In this document: positions 36,476-45,974 of the stretch, in pieces
How positions within the stretch are numbered: position 1 is the stretch's first letter
How the letters are laid out: each line of letters opens with the position of its first letter
NCBI GenBank assembly: GCA_037043455.1
Contig: JAWPHD010001340.1
Coordinates: forward strand, 258,001 to 322,000
Source of the DNA: Cyrtodaria siliqua
Taxonomy: Eukaryota > Mollusca > Bivalvia > Adapedonta > Hiatellidae
DNA: 64,000 bases
Direction: 5' to 3'
Notes under the pieces: generated by a model
Database searches by the model: none
What the model saw: only the letters and a program-made list of their open reading frames with translations
Told to the model about the DNA's origin: nothing
Position numbers and translations under genes: made by a program

Positions 36476-36690
36476 GATACGAGTAATTTTCACGTGTGTG
36501 TGTGTGTAGTTCTAAGGTTTATAGTCCGTCCGCCAACGAACACGTCAAGGTATACCTCACGCGATGGGCACAATAGAGTCTGGACTTGAGTAATTTTCAC
36601 GGTGCATTTCTTCGTATATGTACACCGGCATGTTGATTTGTTCACAAATAGGTAAGATTTGCTTTGAGCTTACATTTAAAAACTGAAATT
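36433..36690 (+). repeat. Split direct repeat A2
   Basis: Second copy of A1, starting at the last base of B1. After CTGAAATT at 36690 the sequence diverges from that following A1. Confidence 0.9.
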
Positions 36691-36982
36691 CCCTCCCTGC
36701 CTGCCCACAGGATCATTTGATTTAAATCGATAATATTGTCTTTCAGTTGTATAAGTACAACAAGTTCATCTAAGACAGTCTAAATGTGTGTCAATACTTC
36801 TATTCAAAAGATAGCATTTTATGTTGCAAGATCATGTTGCTTTTTCTGAGTTATATATTTTCAGTTGATGCCTTCACCTGGATCCACTTACCTAGTCAAC
36901 AATTACTGGTGTGGCATGGACATTCAGTGCACTTACATACTTGATGGAACATTTGGATCACAACTAGTTGATGTGTTTGTGT
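36691..36982. other. Unshared segment between A2 and B2
   Basis: 292 bp of unique-looking sequence with no match to the region after A1 (31033 onward). It may be an insertion into the element or part of a longer A2 whose counterpart at the 5' end was lost. Confidence 0.5.
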
Positions 36983-37464
36983 GCGGGCAGCGAAGGTGTG
37001 AAAGGAAGGACATATAAGTTTGAGTTTAACTTTATTCAGCTCCTGTATACCCAGAGACTGAATTGTAATCTAAACATAAATTATATACAAATTTGCTGTC
37101 CGTACGAATTGCTAAAAAACATTTGAATTGATTGAATTCGGTGCACTTGTAATTATGCTTGAAAATCAACCGTGCTTTCAACACTTGCTTAAATGCTTAT
37201 CAGAAAAGTTGCTTTCATAATGAACATTTAATTTGGTGCACATGTATTTATGTCCTTAATATTGTAATATTCAATTTGCTTTATTGCTTAATGCTTTCTA
37301 CTGTAAGGGCTTGCCATAATGGTCTTTTGTGCTTACCGGTAGCCCAATTGTTAAGCCCCATGATTGGGGCTTGTTTATCAATCCATGCCACGCCCAATAT
37401 TTGCCAAATCTATTAAAGTTTAAAAAATATTTTATGTGTTGTTATTACAGTGCTCTCCAATAAT
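36983..37464 (+). repeat. Split direct repeat B2
   Basis: Second copy of B1, from GCGGGCAGCG to CTCCAATAAT; about 1.2 percent different by eye. Confidence 0.9.
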
Positions 37465-37614
37465 TATAATTAAATTGAAATTCTTGCAACTTTATGCATC
37501 TGCCAGTCAAAGTCCTTATAGTTCAGTTCAATCACTTCTTAACTTTTAGGCTTCAATATTTCAAGTTTATGGATGTAAATGAATTATAATTTGTTGAATC
37601 AATTATGTTAATTC

Positions 37615-39021
37615 TTAGTTTCTCCTATTTCTGTTGATGTGACTCACTGTGGACTTCAGTTTATTTTCCTTATTTTCGTCTCGTCTGTCTCGTCGAACTT
37701 CCACTCTAGCCTGATCTCTGTCTCTTTTATCCTTCTTCTCGCATTCCTTCTTCTCGCGTTCCTTCTTGGCCACACTCTCTGAATCATACAGGACTTTAAC
37801 CATGTTAAATATCGTATTAAGCATGTTATTTTGCTGATGTATCGTTTTTTGCAGACATCTTATAGCCCTAGCATTCTTATCCACAGCTTCCTGTATGGAT
37901 CTTTCCATATTACCGATGGAAACTTTCACTGAGTCACCAGAGGAACTAGATGAGGAGCTGGATGGCACTGGCGAAACTGACCTATCCCTTTTCTTTGGTT
38001 GTGGTGGGGCAGAGACATCCCGCTTCTCTGTAGTGCTGCCCAAAAGTTGGGGCAGAAGGTTCTCCACAACTTCCTCGTCCCTTCTCAATGTCTGAGCTGT
38101 AGCTGGGAGATCACTCTTTCTTAAGCTCAACAATGGCAGTGTCGTCTGGGGTTGACACATGGTCCATGAAGTCTGAGGAGCAGATGTGGGTTGTTGGAAA
38201 TAGGTTCCAACTTTGGATGGGCCATGTACATCGTAACCTTCTGGCTGAGGCCTGACTGTATATGCTGGGCCATTTCTTACAACTGAAATAGTATTCAGCG
38301 CTTCAGGGACTGCAGGGGCTGTCACAGTAGCTGGGATAGTAGACAACTGTCCATTTGGCAGTAACGAGACCATTGGTTGAGCAGCGCATTGGAAGCTGTT
38401 TGTTGGTCCATATGTTCCCTGGCTGTGAGGGTGTTATACATATTGCAGACAGTCGAATAAGGACTCTGTTTCCGTGTCCATGGTATCATCCACTAACGCC
38501 TCTCTGAAGGATCTTGCCATATACACACAGTCGAATAAGGACTCTGTTTCCGTGTCCATGGTGTCATCCACTAACGCCTCTCTGAAGGATCTGGCCACTA
38601 TATCCTCGTCCTGTTCCACCTGTCCCTTCAGTCCCCGTTTTAAGAAGATCTGCTGTGAATCCTCCGTTGAGAACATAGCATAGTTATCTGAGCTGATCAC
38701 GTACGGCCTTGGGTTCTCTACCAAGTATGTTGAAGAGTCAATAACTTCTCTCTCTGCTGCCATCTTTCGATGGCGGGCATAGCTGTTCACATGCTGGTAT
38801 AAGGTTTTCCTATCCTTACATCTAAACAGGCACAGACGGCAGAAGTATGGGACCTGGTTAAGGCTCAGGTGCCATTTCATGACATCCTCCTCCACTCTGG
38901 ACTTCCTATCTATAACTTCTTTTCCGGTTTGATTAATGCATCTAAGGCACTGATAGGCCCTACCATTGTGCCTGGCTACCTTCATTTGGTCCAAAGAAGT
39001 CTTTGCGCTAAGTAGATCCAT
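37615..39021 (-). pseudogene. Zinc-finger / coiled-coil protein frame, one in-frame stop
   Basis: A single reading frame of 469 codons on the minus strand, from ATG at 39021, interrupted by one TAA at 38434-38436 after codon 195. The N-terminus holds two finger-like units: C25-x2-C28 with H51 (Asp46 where a paired His might be expected), and C61-x2-C64 with H77 and H84. A 26-residue segment beginning ARSFREALVDDTM is tandemly duplicated just before the stop (78-bp repeat, 38451 vs 38529). The second half has a Ser-rich run, an amphipathic stretch (MERSIQEAVDKNARAIRCL) and a Lys/Glu/Arg-rich tail. The ATG directly follows TCCTATAATTACAG, a possible splice acceptor, so this may be one exon. I recall similar CxxC proteins in invertebrates but cannot name the family. 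It could be a recent pseudogene, a two-ORF element, or a gene with a real stop at codon 195. Confidence 0.65.
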
Positions 39022-39108
39022 CTGTAATTATAGGACATAGGTAACATTATAGACCATTGCCATGTATAAACTGTTTTGTTTTTTTTGTTTTTTTGTTTTT
39101 TTTTAAAA

Positions 39109-39774
39109 AAACAAAAAAAAAACACTGACAAGTCTTGTGAATGCAGATGAAGTCCCATCCCTGTATATTGTTATGCAGCAAACAAATCTTGTTTTATATA
39201 AGTTATTGTTATCACATGTTAGATATTATATCAATGCGTATGACACGTGTACATATACATATATATGTATATATATATACTTTAACTATGACTGTCACTG
39301 ATCACAATTAGTTATCTCTGATATTATTTTATATATTCACTGTTAATGTTTGCCTAATGTATCCTACACATTGAATATTCATTTCTTTTGAACATCCTCT
39401 CTAATGATTCTCTTCAGCAATCTTTTCTGTTATTGGTACACACTATTGATGCTTTACCCTTCTTCGTATTTGTACTCTTCGTCACTTTTCTTCTGTTCTT
39501 ACGATCTCTCCCGGTACACTACCGTTTTTCAGTACATTCCATCTACCCGTACTCGTGGTACTCTTCTATTCTTCAGTATATTCCATCTACCCGTGCTCGT
39601 GGTACTCTTCTATGCTTCAGTACATTCCATCTACCCGTACTCGTGGTACTCTTCTATGCTTCAGTACATTCCATCTACCCGTACTCGTGGTACTCTTCTA
39701 TGCTTCAGTACATTCCATCTACCCGTACTCGTGGTACTCTTCTATGCTTCAGTACATTCCATCTACCCGTAAAA
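39109..39774 (+). repeat. 666-bp tandem duplication, copy 1
   Basis: Repeats at 39775-40440 with offset 666 bp (GACAAGTCTTGTGAATGC at 39127 and 39793). The two copies are almost identical. Each ends in a 44-bp minisatellite. An A/T-only palindromic tract at about 39070-39124 lies at the left boundary. Confidence 0.9.
39527..39770 (+). repeat. 44-bp minisatellite, first array
   Basis: Unit TTCAGTACATTCCATCTACC then CGTACTCGTGGTACTCTTCT ATGC; about 5.5 units. Its lack of stops explains overlapping open frames here, which are not genes. Confidence 0.95.
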
Positions 39775-40192
39775 AACACAAAAAAAAACACTGACAAGTC
39801 TTGTGAATGCAGATGAAGTCCCATCCCTGTATATTGTTATGCAGCAAACAAATATTGTTTTATATAAGTTATTGTTATCACATGTTAGATATTATATCAA
39901 TGCGTATGACACGTGTACATGTACATATATATGTATATATATATACTTTAACTATGACTGTCACTGATCACAATTAGTTATCTCTGATATTATTTTATAT
40001 ATTCACTGTTAATGTTTGCCTAATGTATCCTACACATTGAATATTCATTTCTTTTGAACATCCTCTCTAATGATTCTCTTCAGCAATCTTTTCTGTTATT
40101 GGTACACACTATTGATGCTTTACCCTTCTTCGTATTTGTACTCTTCGTCACTTTTCTTCTGTTCTTACGATCTCTCCCGGTACACTACCGTT

Positions 40193-40466
40193 TTTCAGTA
40201 CATTCCATCTACCCGTACTCGTGGTACTCTTCTATTCTTCAGTATATTCCATCTACCCGTGCTCGTGGTACTCTTCTATGCTTCAGTACATTCCATCTAC
40301 CCGTACTCGTGGTACTCTTCTATGCTTCAGTACATTCCATCTACCCGTACTCGTGGTACTCTTCTATGCTTCAGTACATTCCATCTACCCGTACTCGTGG
40401 TACTCTTCTATGCTTCAGTACATTCCATCTACCCGTACTCGTGGTACTCTTCTATTCTTCAGTACA
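40193..40466 (+). repeat. 44-bp minisatellite, second array
   Basis: Same unit as 39527-39770, about six units, with the same order of variant units at its start, as expected from the 666-bp duplication. Confidence 0.95.
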
Positions 40467-40810
40467 TAAACACAGTAATAAATTGTCATTTAGTACTATT
40501 TTATATTCAGTAGTAGACAGCCTTGAACATATTATTTTTAACTATTTTAATATAATATTTTAACTATATTCAAACATAGAAAAAAAAATATCTGTTTACA
40601 CCAAACAAATTAGACAAATTAGGGTGGTGCAAATCACAATATATACATTTTATAACTTGATCACTAAGCGCTACTTGGATTTAAAACCTAGTTTCTTCCG
40701 TGAACTGAGGATCCACTTTGGGACTTTATCTCCTTCATATTTCTTAAGCTTGTTATGATGCACCAACCGCTCATTTCCTTCTTTTCCCAGTTGCAAGACG
40801 AAGTTGATAT

Positions 40811-41410
40811 CTGTTTAGCCTTTGTGGCTTGAAAGTAGAATATGGCTTAAGCGGATGCTAGGAGGCGTGAGAGGTGTTGCACTTCACATTACCCCTCATC
40901 AACAGACCGAGTCTGCTAGTTTTATCTCTTGTTTGTGTTTGTTGCTTCCAAGGGATCAACTCTTCTGTATTTATTGACTTTTACACTAGCGTTTTTTTAG
41001 TTCTGTGTGGCGGTCGTAAAAGGTCGCTCCGACTACATGTCAATAGTGTTATTACTTACTGGTCCTTTGGGATCATCAAACCCGATATTTAGAATATCGC
41101 TTAAGCCGGCACCAGGAGACGTGAGAGGTTTTGCACTTCACATTACCCCTCATGAACAGACTCTATAAAACCGAGTCTGATACTTTTATCTCTTGTTTGT
41201 GTTTGTTGCTGCCAAGGGATCAACTTTTCAGTATTTATTGATATTTATTGATATGGCGGCCGTAAAAGATCTCTCCGACTACAAATCAGTAGTGTTATTA
41301 CTTACTGGTCTTTTGGGATCATCAAACCCGATGTTTGTGGCTTGAAAGTAGAATATCTTGTCTGTGTTTGTTGCTTCGAAGGGATCCACTTTTTCAATTT
41401 TTATTAGCAT
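40811..41410 (+). repeat. Three tandem copies of family A
   Basis: A 5'-truncated copy (about 40820-41004), a full copy from GTGTGGCGGTCG (41005-41251) and a copy with an internal deletion (41252-41410). Each contains the GGGATCAtC and AAGGGATC landmarks. Tandem arrangement is unusual for a dispersed repeat. Confidence 0.8.
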
Positions 41411-42604
41411 TATTTTGTAACGTTAATTAGAAACCCTGTCAGACCTGTCAGACCATTTTAACTTTAAAGGTTTATAATTAACATCTGCTTCATTCCTATA
41501 TTAGGCTGTGCAATTTCGAGACGCCAATGCAATAGACACATGTTATTGCTTTACAGAAAATAGACGAAAACAGTAGGTGTAAAAGTTAATCAGGAAACCA
41601 CATTCTATATCATTTCCAGACAACATTAGCTTGCAGTCAGATGCAGTTATTTGTCTTTGTCAAGAGGAAGTAATAAAATCCAATGCAGTCAATAATTTAC
41701 GCTTTTTTTTTAATGTCATAGATCTAAGAATATAATGGGAAACTATTTTCAACTAATGTCTTTGACGGTCGTTATTGTTGGATATGTTACGACTATTCCA
41801 TGACGTACGTGCATATAATACTATTTTTAAACATCTAAATAATTCAATATTTGGAATAATAAAATTAATTTCAATACACAATCACGTTCTAAATTATGTT
41901 AAAAGGCGCAAATTAGGAAACACTTAGCATGATTAACACTGAACACGTTGGCGTCGATATTTCAACCTTAGACGTTAATTTATATAAATGCGTACTGAAA
42001 AGGAGATCCCTTGGTGTAACAAAATGAGTGCATATTTACTTAGAGTTTTTAACTGTGTTTGGTGGGGCCTCATTTCCCCTGATTTTTCATAGGAATGTTT
42101 GGTAGATTTTTGCAAAGCGCATCACTTTTAATCGATGCCTATATCTAATAAATGATCTTTTACTAGATTCATTCTATTGATAAAGAATAAGTTGTTCTAT
42201 TAAGAAAGTTATGACTTTACAAGCTGTGTATTATGAGTAAATTTGCCAGTATTTGCCAGTGCGGGCCTAATAAATGTATCGGATTCTTATATAAGATATA
42301 GAGTTCAAAATTACGTCACTACGTGCAGTCAACATGACTGCATGGATTTACTGCAAGTAAACGCATTTACTTATTCATTCAGTCTATGGTTGAATTAGTA
42401 TGTTGTAAGTTTTGCGTTACATCTAGAAATATGAGATTTCATTGTCGATAAATTACATCTGTAATTGTTTTACACGTTTTGTTAAAGTTTAGTATAATGT
42501 CTATTCGAAGAAGGTTTAGAATTCGGGTTTATTCATTCTGAATAAAGATTGCTTTGCAATCAGTTAAGGTATGGTGATACCTAGTGCTATTATAAAATAC
42601 ATGT
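41411..42604. other. AT-rich DNA, no gene seen
   Basis: Apart from a short CAGACCTGT duplication near 41438-41454, no repeat, RNA gene or credible coding frame was recognised. Confidence 0.4.
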
Positions 42605-43629
42605 TGTGACCGGCTATATATTTTGTAGCCAGCGTGTCGGGAGCGTGGTCTACGGGGTCGTAGGTTGGAAACGCGTCATAGGACACAGGAACGAAGCCTT
42701 CGCTATTTTGGGCGACAGACCAGGCGGTAGCCACGGAGACGCTAGGCAAGAGGGCCTGGTTACGCAGATAGCTACGCAGATAACGTCACCGGATGTGTAA
42801 TACCAGGACTTGGACCATCGCCATTGTCGCCCACGATCGATACTAGTATCATCTCTCGTGTTTGGCGCTTGGAATTATGGGGGGAAAAGTAGTCCGGTCA
42901 AACAAGGCGGCCCCCTCCACGCAGGACACGCCAGTGAAGACGATTTTCAACAAAGACAATCATTGTACGTATGGAAGTATCGTGTGAAGAATGTGTTATG
43001 GTGCATGACTTTGACTTCATTTAGAAGTAATATGAAACAGGCAATGCCTAGATAACAAGAAATGATTTAATTAGAACGCGTTATGTTTCAGTAGTGAATG
43101 TGCACACCGACTTACTGCACATCGGATGATCAGGAGGGCACCTGCCGAATATCAGTGATGAATTTGAAAAATTCGATATGACGTCAGTATGAGGCCATCG
43201 CAGGAAAGGATCGTGCGAGTGAGCATCGCGTGTGAATTAAGTCACCGGAATATGTGTGATACCGGGACGAATAGCAACCGCTAATGAAGGGATTGCAATA
43301 AAACGCGGAAGTGAAGTATTAGTGCTGGGAACTGTACCGGAAGGACTCGGCTATATATAGCTTTGAGATACAAAATAGAGTATGATTTAGCAAATATAGA
43401 TATTCAGTCTGATTAAAACCGAACAGTTTAATGTTTACTTCAGTTTAAAGTGATTCCATCTAACATGTAGTGAACTTCATTTTAAAACATGATTTAAAAC
43501 GTTGATATTTCTACTTTGTCATTTGTATTCATTTGTATATATATTCATCTTGTTGTAAATAAATTTGTAAATTTATTTATTCTTGATTCTCCCTTGATGG
43601 GTTGTCTCCACTTGGTCCATCTTGTCACA
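42605..43629 (+). mobile_element. Possible solo LTR (about 1.0 kb)
   Basis: Starts TGTGACCGGC and ends CTTGTCACA, giving the short TG...CA inverted tips (TGTGAC/GTCACA) typical of LTRs. Inside are a TATA-like CTATATATAG (about 43351) and an AATAAA signal (43557), in the order expected for U3-R-U5. GC content is locally higher than in the flanks. Against it: no 5-bp target duplication is visible (CATGT left, AACAA right), and the right tip overlaps the first unit of the 32-bp array. No internal coding region is attached. Confidence 0.45.
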
Positions 43630-43910
43630 AACAAGAGAGAAAAGTAGAGACTTTGCCACAAACAAGAAAGAAAAATAGCAGGCTTGGTCACAAACAAGAA
43701 AAACTTAGCAGGCTTAGTCACAAACAAGAGAGAAAAGTAGCAAGCTTGGTCACAAACAAGAGAGAAAAATAGCAGACTTAGTAACAAACAAGAGAGACAA
43801 GTAGTATACTTGGTAACAAACAAGAGAGACAAGTAGCAGACTTGGTTGAATTCAGCATGTTCATGAGACGTAATATAAATTGCAATATCTCCAAGTCAGC
43901 TAATACCTGC
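43626..43910 (-). repeat. Family A piece with internal 32-bp x7 expansion
   Basis: Seven units of CACAAACAAGAGAGAAAAGT plus AGCAGACTTGGT (43626-43847) are followed by a stretch (TGTTCATGAGACGTAAT, 43858-43910) that continues the family A sequence as in 1500-1560. The unit matches the AACACAAGCAAGAGATAAAA GTAGCAGACT part of family A, so an internal segment has been tandemly amplified. Confidence 0.75.
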
Positions 43911-44284
43911 TTCAAGTCCCTATCCTGCCATCAACAGACACATGTTACAACAGATATACACCGTTTATAAACCGACTGACGTCGAGGTATATATATCATT
44001 TGCAGATTTTGAGAATCCAAACTCTATCCAACTCAATAGACACAATATAAACGGCTTTAACCAGCCAGTCCAAACACTGGAGCTGCGAATTAAGAGTGTT
44101 TTTTTTACACATATCAAATCACGGGTTTTTCGTCAATAAACCTATAATTTTTAATCGGCACATATACATTATTATATGACTTGATTACCTGGATAGAGTT
44201 TTGATGAACGGTTTTGTATTGTAATTTTGCCATTGTTGGGTGGGTTAGTTTCAGCGGTATTCTACTTTAAAAATAAGTATAAAA

Positions 44285-44460
44285 GTCGAACAGGAAATGC
44301 AGCTTTCACACAACACAGTCAACCCAAAAACACACAAAAGGATAAACATGAATGACAATGTTAGCAAAGAATAAAGGTATATGACGTCGCAAACACAAAA
44401 ATTGTTGACAATAGAGCTACCGCCTTGGAACGGTCAGTGGCCACAAAGCCACAATGACCT
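44285..44460 (-). repeat. Family B copy fused to family A fragment
   Basis: On the minus strand, TGACCGTTCCAAGGCGGTAG and the CTGTTCGACTTTTATA end identify family B. At 44461-44525 it passes directly into a minus-strand family A end (GACGTCACACAGCAATTACG compared with 1688-1700). Confidence 0.7.
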
Positions 44461-44672
44461 TTTACAGACGTCACACAGCAATTACGAACACTAGTGTGAG
44501 TGGAAATGTCAATAAATACAATAAAGTCTAATTAACCTATAATTACGTATGTTCAGAAGCAACGCACGGAGGGTTTCAACGTCAAGCATTGATTATACAA
44601 TGGCTTCCGTGCAAGACAGTTAGTATTCAACTCGTGCTTAATTAGGAAGCCGAATGAGAGATTGGCCATTTA

Positions 44673-45787
44673 AGCCCGGTACACACGGTAAGATTATTCT
44701 TATAAGATATGTCTTGTGAGACAAATTGCATCGTGTGTACAGGGGCTTAAGACACAATTTATGGCCTGAAAGATGTCTTCTAGAAATAGAACATGCTCTA
44801 TTTCCATAAGACAAGATCAAAAGCACCGCCATCCAACCACACATGGCGACAGGCCGAGGTGTACTGCGTTCCAGATTTGACATAAATTTCGCAGCATAGG
44901 GGCTACATGCATTGTAAATTTGTTCACGCGGGTATTTTAGTTCATACATATCAACATGTTTATCATTTGTCTATGTATAGGACCACAGACTTGTCTTTGC
45001 ATGTCATATTTGCATTCCATGTGTAGGTGATCCGTGATCCGTGTCCTGGTCCATGTCCTGGTCCGTGTCCGTAAAAAATCGGTAAAGTAGAGAAAATATT
45101 AGGTATATTCCATGTATCCGTTCCGTGTCCGTCTCCGCGTACGTGGTGAATCACTGTGCGATTTTTCACGGACACGAATAGTCACGGACAAGCTGTTGGG
45201 GTGTCAAGTCACAATTTCTCCAATATTTCTCACAAAACCGACATGATGGAAAGCTCTGATGTGTGTTCCAGTAGAACCCATAGACTTTATACTTACTGAA
45301 CATGGATGTGTATGTATGTGTGTATGCGTATGCTAGTAGGTGATAAGTGTGTATGTGTGTCTATCTATGTATGTGTATGCCAGTATGTCTGGATGTAAAT
45401 ATGTGTGTGCACGTATGTACCTGTTTACGTGTTTATGTGTGTTCGTACATACGTCTGTACGTGTATTTGTATGCATCTATGTAAGTAGGTAGGTAGGTAG
45501 GTAGGCAGGCAGGCAGGCAGGCCAGCAAGCAAGCAGGTAGTGGGGCGAGAGGGTGGTTGAGGGAGAGAGAGGGTGTGTGTGTGTGTGTGTGTGCGTGCGT
45601 GCGTGCGTCCGCGCGCGCGCGTGCATGCATGCATCCATGTATGTATTTCTATTATTTATGAAGGTCACTATAAAATCCCATAACATTAATCTCATCGTGT
45701 GTACAGGTAATCTCATAAGATAGATTGTATAATATTTGTCTTATAAGATTTGTCCTATGAGATAAATCGTACCGTGTGTACCGGGCT
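44673..45787. mobile_element. PIF/Harbinger-like element, TTA target duplication
   Basis: Both ends are the perfect 18-bp inverted repeat AGCCCGGTACACACGGTA, flanked by TTA on each side (44670-44672 and 45788-45790), the 3-bp target duplication of PIF/Harbinger transposons. Inverted or direct subterminal repeats of the CGTGTGTACAGG type occur near 44731 and 45700. No transposase is visible in 1.1 kb. The middle carries CCGTGTCC-rich inverted repeats (45020-45205) and a long microsatellite block. Non-autonomous copy. Confidence 0.75.
45300..45650 (+). repeat. Compound microsatellite
   Basis: TGTATG-type repeats, (GTAG)n, (GCAG)n, a GA run, (GT)n, (GCGT)n, (GC)n and (GCAT)n follow one another. 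Minus-strand open frames here are low-complexity and not genes. Nested inside the Harbinger-like element. Confidence 0.95.
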
Positions 45788-45974
45788 TTACATTAATACA
45801 GAAATATAGACAAACTGGCGGGCTACCATACTTCAACCGTCAAGGTTATATTTTGTAAAGCAGTTGTGTCCATGGGTGTCGCTCCATATTACACCGGTAA
45901 TGGCAATATTGCGCACTCTGCATAACCCCGGTTACATATGACATCAGTACTGACTCTACATAAAGACGTTTACA

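Larger units (their letters stand above)
30775..37464 (+). mobile_element. Ngaro-like element: split direct repeats plus SGNH remnant
   Basis: Two direct-repeat pairs define the unit: A1 30775-31032 / A2 36433-36690 (258 bp each, one substitution seen) and B1 35952-36433 / B2 36983-37464 (482 bp each, about six substitutions). B1 abuts A2 exactly. Order A1 - internal - B1 A2 - B2 is the split-direct-repeat arrangement described for Ngaro/PAT-type tyrosine-recombinase retroelements. An SGNH-hydrolase remnant, a domain known from Ngaro elements, lies at 35390-35735. No RT, RNase H or recombinase was recognised between 31033 and 35390, so this looks like a deleted, non-autonomous copy. A 292-bp segment between A2 and B2 departs from the textbook contiguous B1A2B2. 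Confidence 0.6.

Noticed and set aside
30775..36690. A1/A2 as ordinary LTRs of an LTR retrotransposon
   Set aside because: They lack TG...CA ends, and a second repeat pair abuts A2, which fits split direct repeats better.
36128..37416. Duplicated 85-codon frame as a small gene family
   Set aside because: Lies in the B1/B2 repeats; all observed differences are amino-acid changing, so there is no sign of selection for the protein.
39388..40563. Overlapping 120-170-codon frames
   Set aside because: Products of the 44-bp minisatellite and its 666-bp duplication.
45425..45716. Minus-strand His/Thr and Leu/Pro-rich frames
   Set aside because: Pure microsatellite translation.
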